NCBI RefSeq assembly: GCF_003144115.1
Contig: NW_020312014.1
Location: 160,620 to 224,619 of the forward strand
Direction: 5' to 3'
Source of the DNA: Tilletiopsis washingtonensis
Taxonomy: Eukaryota; Basidiomycota; Exobasidiomycetes; Entylomatales
Length of the DNA: 64,000 nt
Shown here: positions 10,706 through 23,171 of the stretch, piece after piece
Numbering within the stretch: the stretch's first letter is position 1
Layout: the number at the start of each line of letters is the position of its first letter
Notes under the pieces: generated by a model
Database searches by the model: none
Told to the model about the DNA's origin: nothing
What the model saw: the letters and a program-made list of their open reading frames with translations, nothing else
Translations under genes and position numbers: made by a program

Positions 10706-13700
10706 ATGGCGCCCTCCATCCCCGCCTCCGTCTCCTCCATGCAGGAGCTCTTTCCTCTGACCTACCCCATCCCATCTCCGTCCACCGACGACACTCTCAT
10801 CCCCGCCGCCGACGTCGCGCTCGAGCAGGACCTGCTGCTGCACGCCGACGACCTGCGCGCCTGGCAGAGCTACATCGCACACATCGTCACCTCCTCCTCG
10901 CCGCCCACTGGCGGCTGGGTGCCCGATGAGCACTGGTCCGCCCCGCAGCGCACGCTGCTCGGCCCCCTGGCCGGCGCAGACGCGCGTCTCGCACTGCGCC
11001 GCATCACGAGCATCTACGAGCGGGCGCTGGCACGCTTCCCGACGTCGTACGCACTCTGGCGCTCTTACCTGCTGCTGCGCACCAGCTTCCTCTGCGGCCA
11101 GCCCACAGGCGGCGTCGAGGCGTGGCGGAAACGCAGCATCGAGCAGGGCAGACGCAACCTCGATGCGGGACCGACACTGCTGGAGGAACAGGCGACGGAC
11201 GAGTGGGAGTGGAGGAATGGAGGTGGTGTGGATGGACGTGTGGCATACAAGGAGTGGAACAGCCTCGCTGCGACGTACGAGCGCGCCTTGATGTGCCTGC
11301 CGCGAGTGAGCCTTACCGCACTGTGCTGCTACTGTGGTGGTCGCTGACACGTGCATGCTCAGATGCCGCGTCTCTGGCTCCTCTACTTCACTCTCCTCTC
11401 TCATCCGCTCTCTCCGTCGTCTCTCTCGCACACGCACGCGCGACGCACTTTCGACCGCGCTCTGCGCACGCTGCCCCACGCGCTGCACCTGCGCGTGTGG
11501 AAGGAGTACCTGCGCTGGGCCGAGCTGCGCGGCGGCGAGACGTGCCTGCGAGTCTGGCGACGATACCTCTCCGTCGATCCGAGCTTGACGGAGCGATACG
11601 TCGCAACGCTTCTTCGTCTGCGCGGCGAGTCGGATGCAGACGAGGAGGAAGAGGAGGAGGAGGAGAGCGAGGAGGAGACGCAGCGCAAGAGAGCCCGTGT
11701 CGTCGAGGCGGCCAAGCTGCTGCTGCGTCTGGCGCGCGATGCGGCAGAGGGCAAGTACACGAGTCCCGAGGGCAAGAGCCCGTATCAGCTGCTCGTGGAG
11801 TGGCTGGAGCTCTGCGAGAAGTACGCAGAAGACGTCGGCATGCCTGCCGAGGAGGAGGAGACGTTGGCGAAGAAGTCGGCGACGAGCAGCGGCAAGAATG
11901 GCAGCAAGAGCAACAAGAGCGGCGACGCCGCCTCCGCCTCTTCGACCGCGATCCGCGCTTCGGACGTCGACTCGCTCTCTGCTGCACCTCTGCCCGTGGG
12001 CCGCATTCTGCGCGAGCTTGGCATTGCACGCTTCCCCGACCAGGCTGGGCGTCTCTGGACGGGCCTCGCGACCTACTGGATCAAGCGCGGCGAGCTCGAT
12101 GTGGCGCGCGACGTCTTCGAGGAGGGCATGCGCACCGTCGTCACCGTGCGCGACTTTACGCAGATCTTCGACGCGTACGCCGAGACGAGCGAGAACGTCG
12201 TGTCCTTCCTCATGGAGGAGCTTTCGGCCGAGGACGACGAGGAGGAAGAGGAGGGCGAGCGGGAGGAGAAGGAGAAGGACCTCGATGCCAAGATGCGCGA
12301 CTTTGAGGAGCTGATGGAGCGGCGACCTTTCCTCGTCAACGACGTTCTGCTGCGCCGCAACCCCGACGACGTGCAGGAGTGGGAGAAGCGAGTGGTGCTG
12401 CACGGAGAGGACGAGGAGAAGGTGGTGGAGACGTACAACGAGGCCATCGCCACGATCAATCCTCGCAAGGCCACTGCGAACCTGCATCAGCTGCTGCTCA
12501 ATTTCGCCAAGTTCTACGAGGAGGGCGGCTCCTCCTCCACGCCCGATCTCGAGAGCGCCCGGCAGGTGCTGCGTCGCGCGACGGAGATTCCGTACCGGCG
12601 AGTCGATGATCTCGCGGAGGTGTGGTGCGAGTGGGCAGAGATGGAGGTGCGCGCCGGCAACTTCGACGAGGCCCTGCGCGTGCTCGCTCGCGCCACGCAG
12701 CCGCCCAACTCGGCGCTGGAGCGCAAGAACATCTCCTACCACGACGAGCAGCTCTCTCCGCAGAAGCGGCTGTTCAAGAGCACCAAGCTGCACGCCTTCT
12801 ACGTCGATCTGCAGGAGTCCATCGGCTCCGTCGAGGGCGCCAAGACGGCATACGACCGCATCCTGGAGCTCAAGATTGCAAACGCGCAGATCATTGTCAA
12901 CTACGCCAGCTTCTTGGAGGAGAACAAGTACTTTGAGGAGAGCTTCAAGGTGTACGAGCGCGGCGTCGAGGCCTTCACGTACCCCGTGGTGTTTGAGCTG
13001 TGGAACGTGTATCTGAGCAAGTTCGTCAAGCGCTACGTGAGTGCCCTGTTCCGCTACCGTGTTGGCGCCAGCTGACGTGCTGCAAACAGGGCGGCACAAA
13101 GATCGAGCGTGCCCGCGACCTCTTCGAGCAGGCCCTCGAGGGCTGCCCGGCCAAGTTCGCAAAGCCGTTGCTGCTCAAGTACGGCGCTCTCGAGGAGGAG
13201 CATGGTCTGGCCAAGCGTGCCATGGGCATCTACGAGCGCGCTACGACCAAGGTGTCAGACGAGGATCGCTTCGACGTGCGTTTTCCCCTAGCCTCTCCTC
13301 GCCGAGGGCGCAAAGCTGACACTCTCCCACGCGCAGATGTTCACTTTCTACATCGCCAAGGCCACGTCGAACTACGGCCTTGCCGCCACGCGCCCCATCT
13401 ACGAGCGCGCCATCGAGGCACTGCCCGACCGTCAGACGGCCGAGATGTGCCTGCGCTTCGCTGCTCTCGAGCGCAAGCTCGGCGAGATCGACCGCGCACG
13501 CGCCATCTACAAGCATGCGAGCCAGTTCTGCGATCCGCGCGTGAGTCCACTCCTTCAGCGCACTAGTCTGGCAGCATAGACTGACAGCTTTCTCCTGCTA
13601 CAGACAAATGCCGCCTTCTGGAAGGAGTGGAACACGTTCGAGATCGAGACGGGCTCCGAGGAGACGTTCCGCGAGATGCGTGAGTTCGCTTCGGGCCCCT

Positions 13701-14043
13701 CTCTTCCTCTCGATGCCGAGCAGCTGCTGATGGTCTTGCTCCTGCAGTGCGCGTCAAGCGAGCCGTGCAGGCGCAGTTCAACACCGACATCTCCTACATT
13801 GCCGCCTCTGCCGCGCTCGTCTCTGCCGCCGCTGCTTCCGGCGAGGCCGCGGGCGCAGCAGCAGCGGACCCAGCAGACCCCATGGCGCAGGCCGAGGCTG
13901 CCGTCGCCGCCGAGCGCGCCGCCGGCCGCGCCGGAGGACCGGCATTCGTCGCTGCAAAGGCCACGGCTACGGCGCCGCCCGCTGAGCCGCAAAACGAGGA
14001 GCGCATCGGGGCAGACTCGGACGCGGACGACGATCTCATGTGA
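10706..14043 (+). CDS. SYF1: Pre-mRNA-splicing factor SYF1 (XAB2), HAT-repeat protein
   Basis: Component of the Prp19/NineTeen complex, needed around the first transesterification of splicing. Six exons (10706-11305, 11363-13036, 13090-13275, 13337-13540, 13604-13679, 13748-14043) give 1011 aa. HAT repeats run from about residue 50 to 880. Typical SYF1 stretches include NPDDVQEWEKRV, VVETYNEAIATINP, EVWCEWAEMEVRAGNFDEAL, QKRLFKSTKLHAFYVDLQES, FKVYERGVEAFTYPVVFELW and IDRARAIYKHASQFCDPR. Acidic runs interrupt the repeats near residues 290-310 and 490-510. The C-terminus is Ala-rich and ends in an acidic motif (DSDADDDLM). Its 3' end faces CUS1, another splicing gene, 138 nt away. The length fits the family (about 850-1030 aa). 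Confidence 0.92.
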
Positions 14044-14181
14044 AGGGCGCGCGGGCAGGAGGAGGAATGCAGTGCTTGCCTCTCATTTCTCTCGTGCAAA
14101 GAGTGGCGTGTGAGAAGGCACGTAGAAGTACAGCAGAGGATGGTAGGACGAGTGAGAGGGGGCCAGAGGACTGCGCCGCGC

Positions 14182-16470
14182 TCAGAACTTGAAGCGGTCC
14201 TTCTTGGCGCGCGCCGCGTCGTAGCGCGCCGCCAGCTCCTCCTTGCTGAGCGACTCGAGCTCCTCGGGCGCAAGCGCAAGGTCGACGTCGCCTTGCTTGC
14301 GCTGCGGAAGCGTGAGGAGAGATGATGTCAGGCAAAGCGCGACGGGGCAACATGACGTTGGACAACTCACCTTGACGCCGCGCTCCTCGCCCAGCACAGG
14401 CGCGCCCTGTCGCGCAATGCCCGAGAGGTCGTATCCTCTGTCGCTGGGCATGAACCCACTTCCACCCTGCCGCTGCATCTCCGGGACAACATGATACAGG
14501 CTGCGCGGTCCGCGGTCCTCCGTCTCGGCCGTGCCTGCACGCGTGCTGGGCGCGCCGCGAGCGCCCTTGCGCAGCTCGAGGAAGTCGGGCGTCTCGAGGC
14601 CGCCGGGCACTGTCGAAGTGACGGACTGGAAGCCGCCAGGAGTCTCGAGGCCGGAAGGCAGAGGCGTCTCGAGACCATCGGCAGGTCCGTCGTCCTGCTC
14701 CTCCTCATCTTGCTCCTCCTCCTCCTCTTCGTCGTCCTCCTCTTCCTCCTCCTCTTCCGGCTCAAGCTCGCCCCACGGCTCGCGATTGATCGGCTCGCCG
14801 AGCGCCTCCTGCTGCGCCTGTGCCGCCGCGCTCTCGTCGGTGCCCATCACTTCGGCGTAGATGGGTCGCCCAAACTCATCCATCGGCGGCCGGCCCCATC
14901 CTCCAGGGTGGAAGCCCCACTGCGCACCCTCTGGGATGGGCGCATTTAGGCCAGCAATCTTCAGGTGCGGGTAGCTCGGCGGCGGTCCGAAGCGCTGCAT
15001 GGCAATGAGCCACGGCGGCGGCGCCAGTGGCGGGATCGAGAGTGCCTCCTTGAGATCCTCGCTCAGATCGCCAGGCCGGCGCTCCTTGAACTTGGTCTCG
15101 AACTCCTTGCCCTCGTAGTACGTCTCGCCGTAGCGCGTCAGGCTTTCAGGCTTCGTCTGGAAGCGGAAGAAGGCGTCGTGCAGCTTCTGGTAGTCAATGT
15201 CGATCTTGCCCATCTTGGGCTGCACGCGCTCGCGCGTCTTGGCCTTGAGTGACTGGTCGGCCTCCTTCTCCTTGAGCGCATCCTTCATCTCGGCGATGCC
15301 GGTCGCGGCAATGTAGGCTGCAGACACATGGCTATCAGCAAAGAGACCTTTGTGACAGGGGCAACCGGCTGCTGTGAGGTGCACGTCGTGCGTCATCACC
15401 ACGCCCCGCGCACCGCCACCGCCATTTCACAGCGCCACTGCCATTGCCTCTTCCGCGCCGCCTCTCCTCCTCTCCTCCCTTCATTCAAGCAGCTCCATGT
15501 CTCGACTCACCAGGCAGCAAGTACGGCGGCTTCTCTACACCTCGCTTGTTCTGCAGATACGCTCTCTTCTGGCTCCAATGCGGCGGCACCGGCACTGCGT
15601 TCCGCGTCGCCTTGAGCTGCAGCAGCAGTCTCGGGTCGTTTGCCGTCACATCTGCACCCTCCACCAGCTCGGGTTTCGGCACCATCTGCTTTAACTCCGC
15701 CACTGTCAGGCGCTGCATGCGGCGCAGCTTGCGCTTCGAGAGTGCCGCCTTCGCTTCCCGGGCGCCATCGTCGTCAGCGTCGGAGTCGGAGAGCTGATCA
15801 TCATCTGAGTAGATCACGTCGCCCTTGGACGGAGCGGCTGGGTCGGAAGGGTCGACGCCGCCGCTAGCGGAGGAGAAGGCGGAGGAGACAGCCAGCCAAG
15901 TGGCGTATGCTGGATCGTCGGGCGCGGGAGCGGAGAGAGAGGAGAGATCGAGAGAGGGAGGCGCGGGCGCGACGGAGGTGCTGCGAGACGAGGCAGACTC
16001 GGCATCGCTTTCGACGTCGGAGGGCGCAGGCGTCTCGGACTGCGGTATGGAGTGAGTGAGCACGGTCCACAGGTGTGTGAAGTGCGGGTGGCGAGCCGAG
16101 AGCACATGGCCCTTGATGCGCGAATGGCACTGCAAGCTGCTGGGCCGCACGCCGGCTGAGATCGACCATGACCAGGCTGCTCCGGCAGCAGCATGCCAGC
16201 TAGCTACAGGTCCAGCCGGCCGCTGTGTCGCCATGTTCGCCTCCAGACACAGCCAGCCACGCTCTTCGCCCAAGGTGCATCGCATGCCTGCCCTCTCTCC
16301 GACACACGACTCACCGCGGCGCGCTCGTCCTTCCTCTTGGCTCTGCGCTTGGCGTTCTTGCTCTTGGGCCCGTTCTTGGCCTTGGCGTCGCCGTTGGGCG
16401 CGCCGTTGGCATGCGACGAGGGCCCGGCAGCGGCCGAGGGCACGCTAGGCGGCAGCGCGATGGCGGGCAT
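14182..16470 (-). CDS. CUS1: Splicing factor 3B subunit 2 (SAP145/Cus1)
   Basis: U2 snRNP SF3b subunit that helps anchor U2 at the branch site. Exons on the minus strand: 16470-16315, 16039-15511, 15317-14371 and 14301-14182, giving 583 aa. N-terminal residues are basic (KNAKRRAKRKDERAA). The DUF382 region (about residues 150-290) includes KLRRMQRLTVAELKQMV, ATRNAVPVPPHWSQKRAYLQ and KRGVEKPPYLLPG. The PSP domain (about 310-370) has LSIPPLAPPPWLIAMQR, PHLKIAGLNAPIPEGAQWGF and HPGGWGRPPMDEFGRPIYA. Then come an acidic run of about 27 residues, three GLETP motifs and the usual basic KKDRFKF C-terminus. Intron 1 (16040-16314, 275 nt) is long enough that a small extra exon cannot be excluded. The gene is convergent with SYF1. 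Confidence 0.9.
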
Positions 16471-17064
16471 GGCTGGGAGAAGGCGAGGATGTGGTGGACG
16501 GAGGCATAGGCGAGGCGGCCGGGGCGGGCTGGAGATGCGCGGCGCTTCTCGCACGGGACACGCACGGCCGGCGCACCCACGTGGCCGCGCACCAGAGAGC
16601 AAGGCCGAAGCTCAGAGCCGTCTCAGCGCAGGACCGCGCAACTGACGCAGAGTGACAAAAACATGCTCACAGACGCTGTCGCTGCTCTGGCTGGAGCACC
16701 TCAACGCAGCCGAGCCTGCTAGCTGGCCTTGGGGCTATGCCCATGGCAGCGGTGCCGGGCGCGCTTCGCCTCAGCGTCACGTCGAGCAGCGTGGGAGCAG
16801 GCTGCCAATTTTCGGCGGCGCGGCAGTCGCTCGCGGCGCCGAGAGCTTCGCTGCCGTGCCTTGTGCTCGCGCTACGCTGCCGCCGCGCCGCTCCGCCAGG
16901 GCGAGCGCATCGCAACCTTCCGGCCTGTGGCTGCTCGCTGGCTGCTGTCTTCCCACCCCCTCCGCCCCGCCTTCTCTGCACCAACCCTTCGCCTTGCAGA
17001 CGGCTACCTCTCCTCTCTCCTCCTCCACCCACCCCGCTCCACCCGCGCGCGACCCCTGCCCAGC
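16471..17064. promoter_or_regulatory. Divergent promoter region CUS1 / TIF32
   Basis: This 594-nt region lies between two divergent starts. The 120 nt before TIF32 are strongly C/T-rich (CTCCTCCACCCACCCC-type), as expected of a GC-rich fungal 5' UTR. No gene is supported. Confidence 0.45.
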
Positions 17065-20000
17065 ATGTCGCGCTTCCAGCGTCCCGAGACGCTGCTCAAG
17101 CGCGCCGAGGAGCTGCTCGGCGTCGGGCAGCAGACGGCCGCACTGGCGGCGCTGAGCGAGATCTTCTCGCTGCGCTCCTTCAAGCAGACGCCGCTCACCG
17201 CCCTCGAGCCCATCATGCTGCGCTTCACCGACCTCTGCGTCGACATGCGCCGCGGCCGCCTCGTCAAGGACGGCCTGCTGCAGTACAAGAACGTCTCGCA
17301 GAACACCAACCCCGCCAGCATCGACGTCGTCATCCGCCACCTCATCAAGATCAGCGAGGCCCGCGTCGCCGACGCGCAGAAGCAGGCCGACGAGGCCGCC
17401 GCGGCCAAGGAGGCCGACGTCGAGGACCTCGAGGAGAGCGAGACGCCCGAGGCCATGCTGCTCGGCGCCGTGACGAGCGAGGAGAACCGCGACCGCACGG
17501 ACCGCGCCCTCGTCACGCCGTGGCTGAAGTTCCTGTGGGAGAGCTACCGCACGGCGCTCGACATTCTGCGCAACAACGCACGCCTCGAGGTGCCGTACCA
17601 GGTGAGTGCGCCCGGCGAGCTGGAGGAGAGGCAGGGTCACCTGCGGCCACGAGTGGCGAGAGTGCAGGTGCATGGCAGGGTGCGGCTTTCGATGGCGATG
17701 GCGCGAGTGAATGCTCAAGACGACAAGGACGGGAGCATGGCGCATGGCGGAGTGCGGGCGCGTGGCCGTGCTCGCGTTCGCCGTACTGCTGCCGCCGCAG
17801 AGGTGGCGCTCCTGCTGACCCTCCACCACAGCAAATCGCCAACCAGGCGCTGGCGTTCTGCATGCAGTACGAGCGCAAGACGGAGTTCCGGCGGCTGTGC
17901 GACCTGCTGCGCACGCACCTGCAGAACGTGGCGCGCTACTCGCACCACACGCACGCCATCAACCTCACCGAGCCCGACACGCTGCAGCGCCACCTCGACA
18001 CGCGCTTCTCGCAGCTCAACTCGGCCGTCGAGCTGGAGCTGTGGCAGGAGGCGTTCCGCAGCGTCGAGGACGTGCACAACCTGCTCACCATGGCCAAGAA
18101 GGCGCCGCGCCCGTCGATGATGGCCAACTACTACGAGAAGCTTACGCGCATCTTCATGGTCAGCGACAACAACCTCTTCCACGCCGCGGCATGGAACCGC
18201 TACTACTCGCTGGCGCGCGGCGGCCTCAAGACCGACGAGGAGCACACGCGCATGAGCTCCCTCGTGCTGCTCAGCGCCCTTGCCGTGCCCGTCATCTCGA
18301 GCAGCGCGCCCGGCACGGGCAACATGAACAAGAGCAAGAGCGACTTCCTGCTCGGCGACCAGGAGACGCGCAGCCGCACGGGCCGCCTGACGAGCCTGCT
18401 GGGCCTCAGCCGCACGCCGACGCGCGCCGGCCTGCTCAAGGAGGCGCTGGCGCGCAACGTGCTGAAGCGCGTGCGCCCCGAGCTGCGCGAGCTCTACCAC
18501 ATCCTCGAGGTCGAGTTCCACCCGCTCTCCATCTGCGCCAAGATCGAGCCCATCATCGCCAAGCTGGCGCAGGACCCCGAGATGGTGCCCTACGTCAAGC
18601 CGCTGCACAGCGTCATCCTCACGCGCCTCTTCCAGCAGCTGAGCCAGGTGTACGATGCTGTGAAGCTTGCACGCGTCATGGAGCTCGTCGGCGCGTTCCA
18701 GGCGCCGTACAACTACACGGCCGCCGACATTGAGAAGTTTGTGCTCAATGCCTGCAAGAAGGGCCACCTCGACATCCGCGTCGACCACGTCAGCCAGGCC
18801 ATCACGTTCCAGGACGACGTCTTCGCTGCCGAGCAGCACCCCGCCGCCGCCGTGGCCAGCGGCTCGGGCGGCGAGGCCGGCGACGTGACGCGCCTGCAGC
18901 AGACGCCCGGCGAGCTGGTGCGCACGCAGCTCGGCCGCCTCGCCAGCTGCCTCGACACGACCGTCAAGATCATCGACCCCAGCGTCATCGAGGCGGCCCA
19001 GGCCGCCAAGCGCGACGTCTTTGCCCGCGCCGTCGCCGCCGCCGAGCAGGAGCACAAGGCAGCCGTCGCACGCAAGGCCATCCTCGCCCGCCGCAAGGAG
19101 CTCCTCGACGAGCGCGCGGCACGCAAGGAGAAGGACGAGGCGACGGCAAAGGCCGAGCGCCAGCGTCTGGCCCAGGCTGCGGAGCAGAAGCGCATGGAGG
19201 ACGAGAAGCGCAACCGCGAGCTGGAGCGCATCCGCAAGGAGATGGAGGCCGTCAAGCACGAGGAGGCCAAGAAGCTGGCGCAAAACCTGAAGGAGAAGGG
19301 CGGCCTCAAGCTCAGCGAGGAGGAGTACGCCACGCTCGACACGGAGAAGCTCGTGCAGCTGCAGGTCGAGCAGATCGAGAAGGAGAAGAAGGAGCTCGCC
19401 GAGCGCCTGCGTGTCATCCACCGCCGCATGGACCACCTCGAGCGTGCCTACCGGCGCGAGGAGACGCCGCTCATCGCCGCCGACTACGAGCGCCAGAAGG
19501 AGGAGGACAAGGCCTACCACTCTGCCGCGCGCACCACGCTCATCGAGACGACCAAGGCCAAGCACGCCGCGGATCTCGAGCTCAAGAAGCGCCTGCAGCG
19601 CATCATGCCCGACTACATCGAGCTGCGCAAGGTCATCGAGGGCAAGCGCAAGGAGGAGATGGAGGCGCGCAAGCGCCGTGCCGACGAGCAGATCGAGGAG
19701 GAGAAGCAGAAGCGCCGCGAGCAGGCCTACCGCGACAAGGCCGAGGCCGAGCGCGCGGCCGAGGAGGAGCGCCAGCGCGCTGCCGAGGAGGCCGAGCGTG
19801 CCAAGCTGCGCGAGGAGGAGGAGGCACGCCAGGCCGAGCAGCGCGCTCTCGAGCAGGAGAAGCAGGCCGAGCGCGAGGCCGAGAAGCGCGCCGAGATCGA
19901 GGCGCGCCAGGCCCGGCTGCGCGAGCAGGGCGAAAAGCAGCGCCAGCGCGAACTCGAGGTCGAGGAGCGCCTGCGCGCCCGCACCGCCGCCCCTGCTGCC

Positions 20001-20614
20001 GCTGCTGCCCCTGCCGCGCCGGCGCAGGACGCAAGCGTGTGGCGCAAGGCTGCGCCTGCTGGTGCCATTGCCGATGCTCGCAACGCAAGCCCCGCGCCGC
20101 CACTCATCAACCGCGCCCCCGTCGCGGCGGCTGGCGGCGGCTGGCGCGAGCGTGAGGCGGCTCGCAAGGCTGCTCTTGCCAATGGCGAGGCTCCTCCGGC
20201 TGCCGCTGCGCCGACGAGCTCGGGCAGCGCCACGCCGCAGCCGACCAACGGCACGGCTTCGCCGCTCCGTGCTCCTCCTGCTGCTGCCGCACCCGCACCC
20301 GCAGCTGCAGCTCCGGCCCCTGCACGCCAGGGCCCGCCGACGTTCACGCGTGGCGGCGCTCCCGGCATGTCCTGGCGCGAGCGCGAGGCGGCAAAGAAGG
20401 CCGCTGCCGCAGCTGGCGGCGAGGGCGCTGATGCGGCCCCGACGCCGGCACAGGCCGCTGCTGCACCGGCCGCGCAGGGCGGAGACGGCTTCCAGGAGGT
20501 GCCGAAGCGGAGTGCGGGCGCTTACAGGTGAGTGCATCCTCATGCCATGCTCAGCTGTTCTCGACGCTGACTCCCTTGCATCTCTCTAGGCCCCCTGGCG
20601 CGCGCGGCCTCTGA
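17065..20614 (+). CDS. TIF32: Translation initiation factor eIF3 subunit a
   Basis: Largest scaffold subunit of eIF3, which recruits mRNA and the ternary complex to the 40S ribosome. Exons 17065-17601, 17832-20527 and 20590-20614 give 1085 aa. The N-terminus is diagnostic (MSRFQRPETLLKRAEELL, then ALEPIMLRFTDLCVDMRRG and GLLQYKN). A PCI-type helical region spans roughly residues 310-540 (VLKRVRPELRELYHILEVEF, PLHSVILTRLFQQLSQVYD). Residues about 570-900 form a long Lys/Glu/Arg coiled coil with a LERAYRREETPLI stretch. The C-terminal 170 residues are Ala/Pro-rich with two near-identical WREREAA[RK]KAA motifs (about residues 949 and 1026) and end RPPGARGL. The last exon is only 25 nt. Intron 1 is 230 nt. 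Confidence 0.93.
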
Positions 20615-20885
20615 TCGTCCTGGTCGCCGGCTCACTTATGCTTCGCGCGGACGGCGGCTGTGCTCCCTACTAGACGTCTGAGGCTTCCCACCTGCACACC
20701 GCGCTCCTCCGCTTGACTCATGCCGCATCTCTTCACGCCCCCTTTCCGTCCCCTGTCCATGCCCGCAAGACCGTGCGTGCACCTTGTACACTCCCCTCCA
20801 CCCAAAATTGACTACGCTCCACGACGAGCTCTTCTTCTACCTCGCACGCGCCCGCGCTCTGAAGTGCTGTTCTATTCCTGCCTTC

Positions 20886-23171
20886 TCAGGGCGCCAGATC
20901 GCCGGCGAGCCACGCATAGGCAAGAAAGCCGAGGCCGTACGGGCTGGCAAGACGGCGCAGCGCCCATGCAGCACGTCCCTGGCCCCAGGACTGCGCAGCG
21001 GCCAGCGTGCGCAGACTGCTCGGCGCCGGCTGGAAGCGTGGCGGGAGGAGACGCAGCAGCATCGAGCGCACTGGCGTCGCAGCCTTGCTGCTGCTTGGTT
21101 TCGGAGGAGCAGGAGCGCGGAGAGGAGCGGGCACGTAAGGCGCGCTGTGGAAGCGAGCTCGTCAGCGGCGTGCTTCTGTGCGGCCGGGAAAGGGTAGCAG
21201 CATGTACGCACATGAAGTACGTGTGGCCCATGACTCGCCAGAGCGGCGCTCTTGCCGCGGCAGCCGTGCGTTCCTGCCGACTAGCGTTCGCTGCGACGCC
21301 GACTGCGACGTCCGAGAGCCGACTGGTGCGGCGCGCATGCTGCACGAGCAGACTCCACGCGCTGGGGCGCTGCTGTGCTGGTGCCGAAGTGCTGCCCTTC
21401 TTGCTGGTAGAGGCGGCAGAGGCGGGAGGCGGTGACGCGGAGGAAGGAGCAGAAGGAGAGAGGCCGAGGCGTCGTCGACGATGCGCACTGATCGGTCCCA
21501 GCGTCCGGCGTTGCGCCGCAGACGGCACATGCCGAGCGTGGGGCACAGCTTGAGAGGAAGAGCTACCGGATGCCGAGGCGGCAATCGAAGCAGCAGCAGC
21601 GTGCGCATTGAGCATCTCGCCGCCTTGTGCAGCAGCGTGCTGATGCGTCGTCGTGGCCCGAGCATGCGCCAGCAAAGTGTGCACTCTCGTTCCCGTCTCT
21701 CCCATCCTGTTCCCACCTCTCAATCTCTCCCACTCTCCCTTCCTCTCCGCACTCGCTCTTCCTCTCGCGCCTTTCCTTCCCTTGCTCTGCACCTCTCCCC
21801 TCTCCGCCGCCTTGCGTCCTTGCCAAATGACCGCGCGCATGAGCTCTGCAGGTCGTCCGACGAGCTCGTAGATCGCTGCGCCAATGGCTCCGCCCACCAC
21901 GAGCACGAACGCAGCGACAAAGCGGGCACTCCGAGTTCTCGAGCGCGCCAGATCCGGCGTTGTCGCTTGCTGCGTCGTCATCTCGCCGTCTTGCGCTCGA
22001 GTGGGTCCGTCATCGTACGGCAGATGCATCGGCAGTGTAGCTGAGGCGTTGAGGCGTGCGATGCCGCGATCGACGCCGCGTGAAGCATGGTATGCTACTC
22101 TCCGCGAGACCTCGAAGACCACAAAGAATGCGGCGAAGCCGATGCTGTCGCGTGCCAGACTCATGAGTAGCCCGGCGCCGTGGACGCCGGACCGCAGGCG
22201 CGCTAGTTGGGCAGCTAGAGCTTTGCGCCGTTCCTGTGCGCTGAGGCTCTTCGCTGAGGTAGACGAGGAAGAGGTGGAGAGAGTGGGCGTGGCTGCTTGC
22301 ACGGCCTTGACGAGCTTCTGCCGGGTGTTGGAAGGCGCGAAGGGCAGCAATGCGGCCTGAATGACGGCGCGCCAGGAAAGAGCCTTGCCAATAGCTCCTC
22401 CTTTATGCCTCGAATGTCTTCGCGAGGAGAGCACGAGGCGGACATTGTCGAGCGGTGCAGAGACGAGACACTGAGCTGCGCCTGCGACGAATCCTGCGAC
22501 ACCGACGATGCTTAATGGCGTGAAGTCGGGTCGGGAATTGGGGGCGAAGCGTTTGGAGAGTAGACGAGACTCGGTCAAGGTGTAGGCTTCGAAGAGCGTG
22601 AAGCCGACGGCTGTGTTGGCGAGAAGCGGAGGGAGCAGCAGATGTGGCAGAAAAGAGGCCTGATCATTTTCGCGTCCGTCAGTGCGGAGCCGGCGCAAGG
22701 GGACGTGAAGAGAAGACGCACCTGCTCGCGCCGCACGAGCATGCGCAGATAGCGCATGCTCAGCGTCCGTCCCTCGCGCTTGGCCATAGCCTCGAGCAGC
22801 GTCCATGAGCTCACTGTAGCAGACATACATCTTCAGTATGTGTCTACCCTCTGCATACGCCACTAGTCTGGCAGGCACTCACGCTTGACGGGCCGGAAGA
22901 GGCGGACGGGCGCGCGGAAGACAAAGGCCAGCGTGCCAATGAGCGCCCGTGTCAGTGCGCCGCCGAGCGACTCAAGGCGCGTTGGCGCTGCGGCATCTGA
23001 GGTGGGCGCTGGAGACGAGGCGGATCTCGAGGCTGAGCCTGAGGCAGCAGCAGATGAAGAGCCCGAGCCGCCAACCGCAACCTCGCCCTCGCCCTGCTTC
23101 GAGGCGGCAGGCGCATCGCCTCGCCGCCGCCGCTTGGCCGACGCGGGCTCTGCGAGTGCAAGCGCAGACAT
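20886..23171 (-). CDS. Divergent mitochondrial-carrier-like membrane protein
   Basis: Probable distant member of the SLC25 mitochondrial carrier superfamily; substrate unknown. Exons on the minus strand: 23171-22883, 22813-22722, 22659-21212 and 21144-20886, giving 695 aa. Residues 1-70 are basic and Ser/Ala-rich. A hydrophobic N-terminal part (LIGTLAFVFRAPVRLFRP) leads to SSWTLLEAMAKREG. The clearest carrier signature is GFVAGAAQCLVSAPLDNVRL, with P-x-D near residue 196. Later segments include LLMSLARDSIGFAAFFVVFE and FVAAFVLVVGGAIGAAIYEL before ELVGRPAELMRAVIWQGRK. A Ser/Ala/His-rich linker follows, then WRVMGHTYFIAPYV and a final hydrophobic segment (LASPYGLGFLAYAWLAGDL). Canonical carriers are about 300 aa with three P-x-[DE]-x-x-[KR] repeats; only one is obvious here. 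The last intron (21145-21211) was chosen to keep the frame into that segment. Confidence 0.6.
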
